The notes below the pieces were generated by a model. It did no database searches and was not told the DNA's origin. It saw nothing but the letters and a program-made list of their open reading frames with translations. Below are positions 44,232 through 53,112 of a DNA stretch of 64,000 nucleotides, one piece after another (positions within the stretch are counted from its first letter, which is position 1; each line of letters begins with the position of its first letter). The stretch is from Streptomyces sp. SID13726 (GTDB lineage: Bacteria; Actinomycetota; Actinomycetes; Streptomycetales; Streptomycetaceae): positions 552,980 to 616,979 of the forward strand of contig NZ_JAAGLY010000005.1 of assembly GCF_010548375.1 (NCBI RefSeq), written 5' to 3'. The position numbers were made by a program, and so were the translations under genes.

Positions 44232-45641
44232 CTACCGGCGGTCCTCCTCGTCCCGTGGGGCCTCTCGCCGACGGGAGCGCGGAAGGACCCTCAGGGCGTC
44301 CCCTATGTCCGCCACTTCCAGGACCTTCATACCGGGCGGGACCTTGCCGGGATCGCCCGGAACGAGCGCGTGGGTGAAGCCCAGACGGTGTGCCTCGGAG
44401 AGCCTGCGCTGGACGCCCGTGACCCTTCTGACCTCGCCCGCGAGGCCCACTTCGCCGATCGCGACGAGGTTCTTGGGCAGCGGGGTGTCGCTGGCCGCCG
44501 ACGCCAGCGCGAGGGCGATCGCGAGGTCGGCCGCGGGTTCCGAAAGCTTTACGCCCCCGACCGTCGCGGAGTAGATGTCCCGCTTGCCGAGCGCGCTGAT
44601 CCGGCCGCGCTGCTCCAGGACGGCGAGCATCATCGAGACCCGGGACGTCTCCAGGCCCGAGGTGGTGCGCCGGGGTGAGGGGATCTGCGAGTCGACGGTG
44701 AGCGCCTGCACTTCGGCGACCAGGGGGCGGCGGCCCTCCAGGGTGACGGTGAGACAGGTCCCGGGGACCGGTTCGTCACGACGTGTCAGGAAAAGTCCGC
44801 TCGGGTCGGCGAGGCCCGTGATGCCCTCGTCGTGCAGCTCGAAGCAGCCGACCTCGTCGGTGGCGCCGTAGCGGTTCTTGACGCCGCGTACGAGCCTCAG
44901 GCGCGCGTGCCGGTCGCCCTCGAAGCTCAGGACCACGTCCACGAGGTGTTCGAGGAGACGGGGTCCCGCGATGGCCCCGTCCTTGGTGACATGGCCCACC
45001 AGGAGGGTCGACATCCCGCGCTCCTTGGAGGCCCGGATCAGCGCCCCGGCCACCTCGCGCACCTGGGCCATGCCGCCGGGGGCGCCGTCGATCTCCGGGG
45101 AGGCCACGGTCTGCACCGAGTCGAGGATCAGCAGGGACGGCTTCACCGCGTCCAGGTGGCCGAGGACCGCCGACAGGTCGGTCTCGGCGGCGAGATACAG
45201 GTCGTCGTCGATCGCGCCGATGCGGTCGGCGCGCAGCCGGACCTGGCTCGCGGACTCCTCGCCGGTGACATAGAGCGTGCGGTGCTCGTCGCTCGCCGAC
45301 TTGGCCGCCACGTCCAGCAGCAGCGTGGACTTGCCGACGCCGGGCTCACCCGCGAGGAGCACCACCGCGCCGGGCACGAGACCGCCGCCGAGCACCCGGT
45401 CCAGCTCGGGCACGCCGGTGGAGCGGGCGGTGGCCTGGCGGCCGTCGACCTGGCCGATGGGCACCGCGGAGGTGGTGACACGGCCGGGTGCCGTCGTACG
45501 GACCGCGGGCGCGCCGTACTCCTCGATCGTCCCCCAGGCCTGGCACTCGGGGCAACGGCCGAGCCACTTGGCCGTCTGCCAGCCGCACTCGGTGCAGCGG
45601 TAGGACGGGCGCTCCTTGGCGGTCTTCGTACGGGTGGCCAT
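44232..45641 (-). CDS. radA: DNA repair protein RadA (Sms)
   Basis: RecA-like branch-migration helicase of recombination repair. 469 residues. N-terminal zinc finger Cys16-x2-Cys19, Cys30-x2-Cys33; RecA core with Walker A GEPGVGKST (98-106); Walker B region SLLILDSVQT; the RadA-specific KNRYG motif (RGVKNRYGATDEVG). The C-terminal Lon-protease-like domain contains LSEPAADLAIALALASA and IGEVGLAGEVRRV. The C-terminus is basic/acidic (RSRRREAPRDEEDRR). TACGGT six bases before the ATG suggests a leaderless start. First gene of radA-disA. Confidence 0.96.
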   Translation of the reverse strand: MATRTKTAKERPSYRCTECGWQTAKWLGRCPECQAWGTIEEYGAPAVRTTAPGRVTTSAVPIGQVDGRQATARSTGVPELDRVLGGGLVPGAVVLLAGEPGVGKSTLLLDVAAKSASDEHRTLYVTGEESASQVRLRADRIGAIDDDLYLAAETDLSAVLGHLDAVKPSLLILDSVQTVASPEIDGAPGGMAQVREVAGALIRASKERGMSTLLVGHVTKDGAIAGPRLLEHLVDVVLSFEGDRHARLRLVRGVKNRYGATDEVGCFELHDEGITGLADPSGLFLTRRDEPVPGTCLTVTLEGRRPLVAEVQALTVDSQIPSPRRTTSGLETSRVSMMLAVLEQRGRISALGKRDIYSATVGGVKLSEPAADLAIALALASAASDTPLPKNLVAIGEVGLAGEVRRVTGVQRRLSEAHRLGFTHALVPGDPGKVPPGMKVLEVADIGDALRVLPRSRRREAPRDEEDRR

Positions 45642-45847
45642 GCACGAACCGTAACCGCCGTCACTGACAACACCTCCGGCGCCCGACCGCCGACCCGCGC
45701 CTCGGTACGGGAACCGGCCATGTCACGCCTGGAACGAGCCACGGAATCGAGGGTTCCTGTCCCCTATTGAGGGATCGTTTCACCCGTACGGAGTAAAAGT
45801 GCTCAAGGTGCAGGAAGGGGCCATCTTCCGGCGCCTACGGTCCACGG

Positions 45848-47536
45848 ATGATGAGCAGCAGTCCGGAGACCTCGACCCGCACCACCGGCGCGCACCGGGC
45901 GCAACGGGAGGAGCGCGACCGCGGTGCCGCGCGCACGCTGGCGCAGCGGCCGCCCGCGCGCTACGAACCGTTCCTGGACGGCCTGTTCACCTACTGCCTG
46001 TCCGTCCTGTGCGACCACGACACGGCGACCGCGGCCCTCGGTGACGTCCTCGCGCTCGCCGAGCGGCGCGGCGGCCCGGACGCGGCCGGTGACCGCAGGC
46101 CCTGGCTGTACGCGCTGGCCCGCTGGGCCTGTCTGCGCAAGCTGGCCGAGGCCAAGCAGAAACGTCAGGCCACGCACGCGTCGAGCCGGCACGGAACCGA
46201 CCGGAAGGCCACCGAACCCCCGGTCGCCGAGGACGTCCTGGAGGCCCGGCGCCGCGAACTCGCCCTGCTGGCCTGGCCAGAGGCGGCCGGGACCACCCCC
46301 GAGCAGCGCGAGGCGCTCGAACTCGCCGTGCGCCACCACCTCGCCGCCCACGAGGTCGCCGCCGTCCTCGGCATGGACCTCGCCGGCGCCCGTGAACTGC
46401 TCGCCTCCGCCGCCTGCGAGGTCGAGCGCACCCGCGCGGCCCTCGCCGTCGTCGAGACCGGCGACTGCCCGAGTGTGGCCCGGCTCACCGGCGACAACCA
46501 GTTCGTGCTCAGCTCCGCCCTGCGCCGCGAACTCGTACGCCATGTCGACGACTGCCCCCGCTGCCGGCGCAGCGCCGAGCGGGCGGTCCCCGGCCGCTGG
46601 CCCGGCGCCATGACCACGCCCGCCGAACTGCCCGTCCTCGAAGCCCCGCGCGCGGCCCTGCACATGGCGCTCGCGCACCACCCACGCGCGCGTGGCGCCG
46701 GTGTGCCGCGCTTCGACCGGCGCGGCTTCCCGATGGACCCCAAGGACCGCGCCGCCCGCCGCGACCGCCTGCGCGCGCGTGCCGTCACCACGACCGTCGT
46801 CGCCACCGTGGTCGCCGCGCCCGTGCTCGCGCTGTGGGCCGCCTACCGGGGCGGCCCGGCCGTCGAGGGCGCGGGCGACCACTCGGCCAGCGCCAGCGAG
46901 GCGCACGGCCCGGACAGCATGGACGGCGAGGCGGCGAGCGGCGGCTACCAGAACGCGGGCAACGCGAGCGTCACCCCCGGCCCCCGCTTCACCAAGGACG
47001 GCCGACCCGACGTCTCCGTGGAGGTCGTCAGCGTCGCGGGCACCGGTGGGAAGGGCGCCGGGCACCTGGTGGTCGGCGCCGACAACAACGGCGACACCAC
47101 GCTGATCACCCTTGAGGCGACCGGTGACGCGCCGGTCCGCTGGTCGGCCAGGACGGGAGCCTCCTGGCTCTACCTCAGCCACTCCTCGGGAACCCTGAAG
47201 CCCGGCGAGACGTTCACGATCAAGGTGTACGTCGACCATCTGCGCGAGCCCTCCGGCCCCTGGAGCGCGCGCGTGGCGATCTCACCGGCCGGCGCCGTCG
47301 TCACCATCAGCGGCTACGGCACCGCGCCGACCCCGCCAACCCAGGGCACCCCCAGGCCGACCCCACCCCCGACCGACCCGGACCCGAGCCCCACGACCCC
47401 GGCCCCCACGCCCACCGACCCGCCGTCTTCGTCCCCGACGCCCGGCCCGAGCGAGACGGACCCCGCGCCCTCCGACCCGCCCAGCCAGACGCCCTCACCG
47501 ACGGCCAGCGACGACCCGAGCCCGTCTTCGTCGTAG
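45848..47536 (+). CDS. membrane protein: sigma-like cytoplasmic domains, zinc-finger-like segment, extracytoplasmic BACON domain
   Basis: A 562-residue protein. Residues ~38-110 resemble ECF sigma region 2 (FLDGLFTYCLSVLCDHDTATAALGDV; RPWLYALARWACLRKL). Residues ~152-200 resemble region 4 (TPEQREALELAVRHHLAAHEVAAVLGM). About 228-242 there is an anti-sigma-type HVDDCPRCRRS. One membrane segment lies at ~311-333 and a BACON domain at ~395-490 (GDAPVRWSARTGASWLYLSHSSG in shortened sense). The tail is a ~70-residue Pro/Thr/Ser/Asp-rich, wall-spanning or glycosylated stretch. TACGGT six bases upstream of the ATG. Probably a surface sensor whose sigma-like part may no longer bind DNA. No direct function known. 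Confidence 0.78.
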   Translation: MMSSSPETSTRTTGAHRAQREERDRGAARTLAQRPPARYEPFLDGLFTYCLSVLCDHDTATAALGDVLALAERRGGPDAAGDRRPWLYALARWACLRKLAEAKQKRQATHASSRHGTDRKATEPPVAEDVLEARRRELALLAWPEAAGTTPEQREALELAVRHHLAAHEVAAVLGMDLAGARELLASAACEVERTRAALAVVETGDCPSVARLTGDNQFVLSSALRRELVRHVDDCPRCRRSAERAVPGRWPGAMTTPAELPVLEAPRAALHMALAHHPRARGAGVPRFDRRGFPMDPKDRAARRDRLRARAVTTTVVATVVAAPVLALWAAYRGGPAVEGAGDHSASASEAHGPDSMDGEAASGGYQNAGNASVTPGPRFTKDGRPDVSVEVVSVAGTGGKGAGHLVVGADNNGDTTLITLEATGDAPVRWSARTGASWLYLSHSSGTLKPGETFTIKVYVDHLREPSGPWSARVAISPAGAVVTISGYGTAPTPPTQGTPRPTPPPTDPDPSPTTPAPTPTDPPSSSPTPGPSETDPAPSDPPSQTPSPTASDDPSPSSS

Positions 47537-47548
47537 AGCGTCGCGGAG

Positions 47549-47640
47549 ATGCGGTGGCTGTCGTGGAGATGCAGAGGCGAAGGGATGCGGTGGCCAAGGG
47601 ATGCAGTAGCCAAGGGGTGCGGTGGCCAAGGGATGCGACA
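47549..47640. repeat. 16-bp tandem repeats between convergent genes
   Basis: Three full copies and one partial copy of AGGGATGCGGTGGCCA-like units at 47581, 47597, 47613 and 47629 (differences at two or three positions). Looser copies of GATGCGGTGGC lie upstream from 47549. Located after the BACON gene stop. A likely variable-number locus; no coding role seen. Confidence 0.75.
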
Positions 47641-47655
47641 GGCCCTGCGTCCCCG

Positions 47656-48522
47656 TCAGCTCGCCGGACCCCCGGGATCCGCCGGATGCGGTGCCAGCAG
47701 CGGCAGCTGGGACGCCAGCCGCTCCTCGCACAGCTCGACGAGGCGGTCGTAGCCCGCCTTGCCCATCAGCTCGATCAGCTCGGGCCGGTAGGACACATAG
47801 ACCGGGTCGCCGGCGCCGTGCGCCGAGGTCGCCGAGGTGCACCACCAGTGCAGGTCGTGGCCGCCGGGACCCCAGCCGCGCCGGTCGTACTCGCCGATGG
47901 ACACCTGGAGCACGCGGGTGTCGTCGGGGCGGTCGATCCAGTCGTACGTCCGCCTGACCGGGAGCTGCCAGCAGACGTCCGGCTTGGTCTCCAGCGGTTC
48001 GCGGCCCTCCTTCACGGCCAGGATGTGCAGCGAGCAGCCCGCGCCGCCCGCGAACCCGGGCCGGTTCTGGAAGATGCACGAGCCCTGGAAGGGCCGGGTC
48101 TGCCGGTCGCCGTCCTCGTCCTCCGAGGTCCAGCCGTTCGCCGTGCCCTCGTCGTGGTTCTGCCAGATGTCCGGAGTGAGCCGCGCCACGTGCCCGGCGA
48201 CCCGCTTCTCGTCGTCCTCGTCGGAGAAGTGGGCACCCAGCGTGCAGCACCCGTCGTCCGCGCGGCCGGCCTGGATGCCCTGGCAGCCGCTGCCGAAGAT
48301 GCAGTTCCACCGAGAGGTCAGCCATGTCAGATCGCAGCGGAAGACCTGCTCGTCGTCCGCCGGATCCGGGAACTCCACCCACGCGCGCGCGAAGTCGAGC
48401 CCCTTCTCGTCGGCCTTCAGGGCCTTCATGGCCTTCCGCGACTGCTTCGGTGGCTTCACCTGCGAAGAACCGGCGGCAGATTTGGCCGCTTTGTCGTCCT
48501 TCACCTTTTTCGTCTTTGGCAC
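47656..48522 (-). CDS. cysteine-cluster protein (DUF3109/YkgJ-like)
   Basis: A 288-residue cytoplasmic protein. A Lys-rich N-terminus (MPKTKKVKDDKAAKSAAG) leads to a cysteine-rich core: Cys63, Cys74, Cys80, Cys92-Cys93, Cys149, Cys163, Cys184 and one more near 228 (WWCTS). The C-x10-C-x5-C-x11-CC spacing recalls zinc/iron-chelating cysteine cluster families. The acidic middle has SDEDDEKRV and SEDEDGDRQTRPF. No signal peptide. The metal and role are unknown. Divergent from a Ppx/GppA gene with 71 bases between. Confidence 0.75.
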   Translation of the reverse strand: MPKTKKVKDDKAAKSAAGSSQVKPPKQSRKAMKALKADEKGLDFARAWVEFPDPADDEQVFRCDLTWLTSRWNCIFGSGCQGIQAGRADDGCCTLGAHFSDEDDEKRVAGHVARLTPDIWQNHDEGTANGWTSEDEDGDRQTRPFQGSCIFQNRPGFAGGAGCSLHILAVKEGREPLETKPDVCWQLPVRRTYDWIDRPDDTRVLQVSIGEYDRRGWGPGGHDLHWWCTSATSAHGAGDPVYVSYRPELIELMGKAGYDRLVELCEERLASQLPLLAPHPADPGGPAS

Positions 48523-48593
48523 GAGTCCAGGGTAAGTCGCCGGAAGCCCCTCCGGAGACAGACGAACGCGCAGCTGGCAGTAGCGTTCCCTAT

Positions 48594-49535
48594 ATGAGAC
48601 TCGGTGTCCTCGACGTGGGATCGAACACGGTGCACCTCCTGGTGGTGGATGCGCACCCCGGCGCGCGCCCCCTTCCCGCGCACTCGCACAAGGCGGAACT
48701 GCGCCTTGCCCAACTCCTCGACGAGGCCGGAGCGATCGGCTCCGAGGGGGTCGAGAAACTGGTCTCGGTCGTCAAGGAGGCGCTTCAGGCCGCAGAGGAC
48801 AAGGGCGTCGTGGACCTGCTCCCGTTCGCCACCTCCGCCGTCCGCGAGGCCAGCAACGCCGACGACGTCCTCGCGCGCGTGCAGGCCGAGACCGGCGTAG
48901 AGCTCCAGGTCCTCACCGGAGCCGAGGAGGCCCGCCTCACCTTCCTCGCCGCCCGCCGCTGGTTCGGCTGGTCGGCGGGCAAGCTCCTGGTCCTCGACAT
49001 CGGCGGCGGCTCCCTGGAGATCGCCTACGGCATCGACGAGGAACCGGACGCGGCCGTCTCCCTCCCCCTCGGCGCGGGCCGCCTCACCGCGGGCTGGCTC
49101 CCCGGCGACCCCCCGGACCCGAACGCCATCCGCTCCCTGCGCCGCCACGTCCGCGCCCAGATCGCCCGTACGGTCGGCGAGTTCAGCCGCTTCGGCGCCC
49201 CCGACCACGTGGTCGCCACCTCGAAGACCTTCAAGCAGCTGGCCCGCCTCGCAGGCGCCGCCCGCTCCACCGAGGGCCTCTACGTCCAGCGCGAACTCAA
49301 GCGCGAGTCCCTGGAGGCCTGGGTCCCGAGACTGGCCGGCATGACGACCCAGCAGCGCTCGGAACTGCCGGGCGTCTCGGAGGGCAGGGCGAACCAGCTG
49401 CTGGCGGGAGCACTGGTGGCCGAGGGCGCGATGGACTTGTTCGGGGTGGAAACGGTGGATATCTGCCCCTGGGCGCTCAGGGAAGGCGTAATCCTGCGCC
49501 GACTTGACCACATGGGTTCAGCCGAGAGTCTTTAG
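48594..49535 (+). CDS. Ppx/GppA-family exopolyphosphatase / pppGpp phosphatase
   Basis: A 313-residue single Ppx/GppA domain (ASKHA fold): phosphate-1 motif RLGVLDVGSNTVHLLVV at 2-18, LPFATSAVREASN, TGAEEARLTF, phosphate-2 LVLDIGGGSLEIAYG (~138-152). It lacks the long C-terminal HD/helical part of E. coli Ppx, matching the short actinobacterial Ppx1-type proteins, which prefer short polyphosphate. TAGCGT seven bases before ATG 48594 suggests a leaderless mRNA. Which substrate (polyP or pppGpp) dominates is uncertain. Confidence 0.88.
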   Translation: MRLGVLDVGSNTVHLLVVDAHPGARPLPAHSHKAELRLAQLLDEAGAIGSEGVEKLVSVVKEALQAAEDKGVVDLLPFATSAVREASNADDVLARVQAETGVELQVLTGAEEARLTFLAARRWFGWSAGKLLVLDIGGGSLEIAYGIDEEPDAAVSLPLGAGRLTAGWLPGDPPDPNAIRSLRRHVRAQIARTVGEFSRFGAPDHVVATSKTFKQLARLAGAARSTEGLYVQRELKRESLEAWVPRLAGMTTQQRSELPGVSEGRANQLLAGALVAEGAMDLFGVETVDICPWALREGVILRRLDHMGSAESL

Positions 49536-49605
49536 GGGCGCGGGGCTGTATCGGTCTGCGGCTCCGCCGCGGGGCGCGAGCAACCACGACGCACCCCACC
49601 CGCCC
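49530..49605. repeat. Streptomyces intergenic repeat (TTTAGGGGCGCGGGG type)
   Basis: TTTAGGGGCGCGGGGCTGTAT followed by CTGCGGCTCCGCCGC and GGGGCGCGAGCAACCACGAC; this is the very common Streptomyces intergenic element as I remember it (seen after many genes in many species). It contains a hairpin GCGGCTCCGCCGC. A second member is at about 34783-34814. Probably acts as a transcription terminator or REP-like element. Confidence 0.65.
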
Positions 49606-49674
49606 TCGTGGCAAACCCCACAACGGCGAATAGGCGTCCCGTCCCACCCCGGCGGACGCCGTAGGCTGACCGAC

Positions 49675-50499
49675 GTGGCAGAACCAGTCGTACGGATCCC
49701 GGACGCGAAGGTCGCCCTCTCGACGGCTTCCGTCTACCCGGAGTCGACGGCGACGGCCTTCGAGATCGCCGCACGCCTCGGATACGACGGCGTCGAGGTC
49801 ATGGTGTGGACCGACCCGGTCAGCCAGGACATCGAGGCCCTGCGCCGCCTCTCCGACTACCACCGGATCCCCATCCTCGCCGTGCACGCCCCCTGCCTGC
49901 TCATCACGCAGCGGGTGTGGTCGACCGACCCCTGGGTCAAGCTCCAGCGCGCCCAGGCGGCCGCCGAGAAGCTCGGCGCGAGCACGGTCGTGGTGCACCC
50001 GCCGTTCCGCTGGCAGCGCCAGTACGCCCGCGACTTCGTCAGCGGCATCTGGCGCATGGCCGACGAGACGGACGTGCGGTTCGCCGTCGAGAACATGTAC
50101 CCGTGGCGCTACCGCGACCGCGAGATGCTCGCCTACGCCCCCGACTGGGACGTCACCCAGGACGACTACCGGCACTTCACGATCGACCTCAGCCACGCGG
50201 CGACGTCCAGGACCGACGCGATGGACCTGGTCGAACGGATGGGGGACCGGCTCGGCCACGTCCACCTCGCCGACGGCAAGGGCTCCGCGAAGGACGAGCA
50301 CCTCGTGCCGGGCCGTGGCGGCCAGCCCTGCGCCGAGCTGCTCGAACGCCTGGCGCTGACCGGCTTCGACGGCCATGTCGTCATCGAGGTCAACACCCGC
50401 CGCGCGATGTCCGGCGCCGAACGTGAGGCCGACCTCGCCGAGGCCCTGGCCTTCACCCGACTCCATCTGGCGTCGCCGGTGCAGGTGCCCCGGCGATGA
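49675..50499 (+). CDS. sugar-phosphate isomerase/epimerase-like TIM barrel (AP endonuclease family 2 fold)
   Basis: A 274-residue xylose isomerase-like TIM barrel. Visible strands and metal-ligand regions: YDGVEVMVWTD (Glu), ILAVHAPC (His), STVVVHPPFRW (His), VRFAVENMYPW (Glu), FTIDLSHAATS (Asp, His), LGHVHLADGKG (His, Asp), HVVIEVN (Glu). The fold fits sugar isomerases/epimerases and inosose-type enzymes; specific reaction not assigned. GTG start with TAGGCT seven bases upstream. Its stop overlaps the TetR gene start (ATGA), so the two are coupled. Confidence 0.85.
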   Translation: MAEPVVRIPDAKVALSTASVYPESTATAFEIAARLGYDGVEVMVWTDPVSQDIEALRRLSDYHRIPILAVHAPCLLITQRVWSTDPWVKLQRAQAAAEKLGASTVVVHPPFRWQRQYARDFVSGIWRMADETDVRFAVENMYPWRYRDREMLAYAPDWDVTQDDYRHFTIDLSHAATSRTDAMDLVERMGDRLGHVHLADGKGSAKDEHLVPGRGGQPCAELLERLALTGFDGHVVIEVNTRRAMSGAEREADLAEALAFTRLHLASPVQVPRR

Positions 50500-51107
50500 G
50501 CGACAGCACGACCAGGCGGCGCGGCCGTCCTCGTCGTACGGAATCGGACACGACCGGCACCCGCGACGCGATCCTCGCCGCGGCCCGCGCGGAGTTCTCC
50601 GAGCGCGGTTACGACAAGACGTCCGTACGCGGTATCGCCAAGGCGGCCGGGGTCGACCCGGCCCTGGTCCACCACTACTTCGGCACCAAGGAGCAGGTCT
50701 TCGGGGCGGCCGTCGAGGTCGCCTTCGCGCCCGCTCTGAACGCTCCGGAAGCGCTCGCCGACGGACCGCTGGACGGCGTCGGCGAGCGTCTGACCCGCTT
50801 CATCTTCGGCGTCTGGGAGAACCCCACCACCCGTGCGCCCCTGCTGGCGATCGTCCGCTCCGCCGTCAACAACGAGGCCGCGGCCGCCGTCTTCCGCCGC
50901 CTGGTCGCCTCCCAGCTGCTGCGCCGCGTCGCCGCCCAGGTCGACCTCCCGGACGCGGAGCTGCGCGCCGAGCTGGCGGCCGCGCAGCTCGTGGGGACGG
51001 CGATGCTGCGGTACGTGATCAAGGTGGAGCCGCTGGCGTCGGCGGACCCGGAGCAGATCATCGCGCGGGTGGCGCCGGTGGTGCAGGGGCATCTCACCAA
51101 CCCCTGA
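50496..51107 (+). CDS. TetR-family transcriptional regulator
   Basis: A 203-residue TetR protein with an Arg-rich N-terminus (TRRRGRPRRTES), HTH region REFSERGYDKTSVRGIAKAAGVDPALVHHYF (AEFSERGYDKTSVRGIAKAA in the sequence), and a C-terminal domain of the kind with HYFGTKEQVFGAAVE and NNEAAAAVFRRLVASQ. It overlaps the TIM-barrel gene by four bases (ATGA). ilvD starts 102 bases downstream behind a 7-bp inverted repeat (51118-51141), a possible operator. Ligand unknown. Confidence 0.9.
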   Translation: MSDSTTRRRGRPRRTESDTTGTRDAILAAARAEFSERGYDKTSVRGIAKAAGVDPALVHHYFGTKEQVFGAAVEVAFAPALNAPEALADGPLDGVGERLTRFIFGVWENPTTRAPLLAIVRSAVNNEAAAAVFRRLVASQLLRRVAAQVDLPDAELRAELAAAQLVGTAMLRYVIKVEPLASADPEQIIARVAPVVQGHLTNP

Positions 51108-51117
51108 TTCCTGAGAC

Positions 51118-51141
51118 CGGTGTCTTGGATTCCGGACACCG
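51118..51141. promoter_or_regulatory. inverted repeat between tetR and ilvD
   Basis: CGGTGTC / GACACCG with a 10-base spacer, midway between the TetR stop and the ilvD start. Could be an operator for the TetR protein or a hairpin ending its transcript. Confidence 0.4.
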
Positions 51142-51209
51142 TGTCGGGTACCCGCAACGACCGGCGTACGCTCGACAGCAGCCAGAACTGTCTGAAGGAG
51201 CGAGCGACG

Positions 51210-53063
51210 ATGCCCGAGCTGAGGTCCCGCACAGTCACCCACGGCCGCAACATGGCGGGCGCACGCGCCCTTATGCGCGCCTCCGGTGTACCCGGTGCGG
51301 ACATCGGCCGCAAGCCGATCATCGCGGTCGCCAACAGCTTCACCGAGTTCGTGCCGGGGCACACGCACCTCGCCCCGGTCGGCCGGATCGTCTCCGAGGC
51401 GATCGTCGAGGCCGGCGGCATCCCGCGCGAGTTCAACACCATCGCGGTCGACGACGGCATCGCGATGGGCCACGGCGGCATGCTGTACTCCCTGCCCTCC
51501 CGCGACCTGATCGCGGACTCGGTCGAGTACATGGTCGAGGCCCACTGCGCCGACGCCCTGATCTGCATCTCCAACTGCGACAAGATCACCCCGGGCATGC
51601 TGAACGCCGCGCTGCGGCTGAACATCCCCACGGTCTTCGTCTCCGGCGGCCCGATGGAGTCCGGCCGCGCGACCCTCGTGGACGGCACGGTCCGCACCCT
51701 CGACCTGGTCGACGCGATCTCCGACGCGGTGAACGACAAGATCTCCGACGAGGACATCCTCCGCATCGAGGAGAACGCCTGCCCGACCTGCGGCAGCTGT
51801 TCCGGCATGTTCACCGCCAACTCGATGAACTGCCTGACCGAGGCCATCGGCCTCTCCCTCCCCGGCAACGGCTCGGTCCTCGCCACGCACACGGCCCGTA
51901 AACAGCTGTACGTCGACGCGGCGAACACCGTGATGGACATCACCCGGCGCTACTACGAGCAGGACGACGAGACGGTCCTGCCGCGCAACGTCGCCACCTT
52001 CGCGGCGTTCGAGAACGCGATGGCGCTCGACATCGCCATGGGCGGCTCCACCAACACGATCCTGCACCTGCTGGCCGCGGCCCAGGAGGCGGAGGTCCCC
52101 TTCGGCCTCGACGAGATCAACGCGGTCTCGCGCCGCGTGCCCTGCCTCGCGAAGGTCGCCCCGAACGTGGCTAAGAACCGCACGTACTACATGGAGGACG
52201 TGCACCGCGCCGGCGGCATCCCCGCCCTCCTCGGCGAACTGCACCGCGCGGGCCTGCTCAACGAGGACGTCCACTCGGTCCACAGCCCCTCGCTCGCCGA
52301 CTGGCTGAAGACCTGGGACGTCCGTGGCGGCTCCCCGTCTCCGAAGGCGGTCGAGCTGTGGCACGCGGCCCCGGGCTGCGTCCGCTCCGCCGAGGCCTTC
52401 TCCCAGTCCGAGCGCTGGGACACCCTGGACGACGACGCCGCCGAGGGCTGCATCCGCAGCGCCGAGCACGCCTACTCCAAGGACGGCGGCCTGGCGGTCC
52501 TCAAGGGCAACCTCGCGGTCGACGGCTGTGTCGTGAAGACGGCCGGCGTGGACGAGTCGATCTGGCGCTTCGAGGGCCCGGCCGTGGTCTGCGAGTCCCA
52601 GGAAGAGGCCGTCCAGAAGATCCTCACCCAGCAGGTCAAGGAGGGCGACGTCGTCGTCATCCGCTACGAGGGCCCCAAGGGCGGCCCCGGCATGCAGGAG
52701 ATGCTCTACCCGACCTCGTACCTGAAGGGCCGCGGCCTCGGCAAGGCCTGCGCCCTGGTCACCGACGGCCGCTTCTCCGGCGGCACCTCCGGCCTCTCCA
52801 TCGGCCACGCCTCCCCGGAGGCGGCGGCCGGCGGCACCATCGCCCTCGTCGAGGACGGCGACCGCATCCGCATCGACATCCCGGGGCGCACGATCGAGCT
52901 CCTGGTCGACGACGCCGAGCTCGCCCGCCGCGAGGCCGCGCTGGGCGGGGTCTACGCCCCGAAGAACCGCGAGCGCAAGGTCTCGGCGGCGCTGCGGGCC
53001 TACGCGGCGATGGCCACCAGCGCGGACAAGGGCGCGGTGCGGGACGTTTCGAAGCTGGGCTGA
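51210..53063 (+). CDS. ilvD: dihydroxy-acid dehydratase
   Basis: Iron-sulfur enzyme of valine, isoleucine and leucine (and pantoate) synthesis. 617 residues, full length. Motifs: GRKPIIAVANSFTEFVPGH, ISNCDKITPGML (cluster Cys), ENACPTCGSCSGMFTANSMN (second and third cluster region), GGSTNTILHLLA, and near the C-terminus GRGLGKACALVTDGRFSGGTSG (catalytic Ser). It gives 2-keto-isovalerate, precursor of pantoate used by panC in this window. GAAGGAG ribosome site before ATG 51210. Followed by a strong hairpin. Confidence 0.97.
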   Translation: MPELRSRTVTHGRNMAGARALMRASGVPGADIGRKPIIAVANSFTEFVPGHTHLAPVGRIVSEAIVEAGGIPREFNTIAVDDGIAMGHGGMLYSLPSRDLIADSVEYMVEAHCADALICISNCDKITPGMLNAALRLNIPTVFVSGGPMESGRATLVDGTVRTLDLVDAISDAVNDKISDEDILRIEENACPTCGSCSGMFTANSMNCLTEAIGLSLPGNGSVLATHTARKQLYVDAANTVMDITRRYYEQDDETVLPRNVATFAAFENAMALDIAMGGSTNTILHLLAAAQEAEVPFGLDEINAVSRRVPCLAKVAPNVAKNRTYYMEDVHRAGGIPALLGELHRAGLLNEDVHSVHSPSLADWLKTWDVRGGSPSPKAVELWHAAPGCVRSAEAFSQSERWDTLDDDAAEGCIRSAEHAYSKDGGLAVLKGNLAVDGCVVKTAGVDESIWRFEGPAVVCESQEEAVQKILTQQVKEGDVVVIRYEGPKGGPGMQEMLYPTSYLKGRGLGKACALVTDGRFSGGTSGLSIGHASPEAAAGGTIALVEDGDRIRIDIPGRTIELLVDDAELARREAALGGVYAPKNRERKVSAALRAYAAMATSADKGAVRDVSKLG

Positions 53064-53112
53064 GGACCCGGGGCCCGAGATCTGGGCTCTTGCGGCTTGA
53101 TGCCTTCGGTCC

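Noticed and set aside
45848..46600. Calling the BACON protein a genuine ECF sigma factor
   Set aside because: The region 2 and 4 resemblances are weak and the protein is membrane-tethered; described as sigma-like only.
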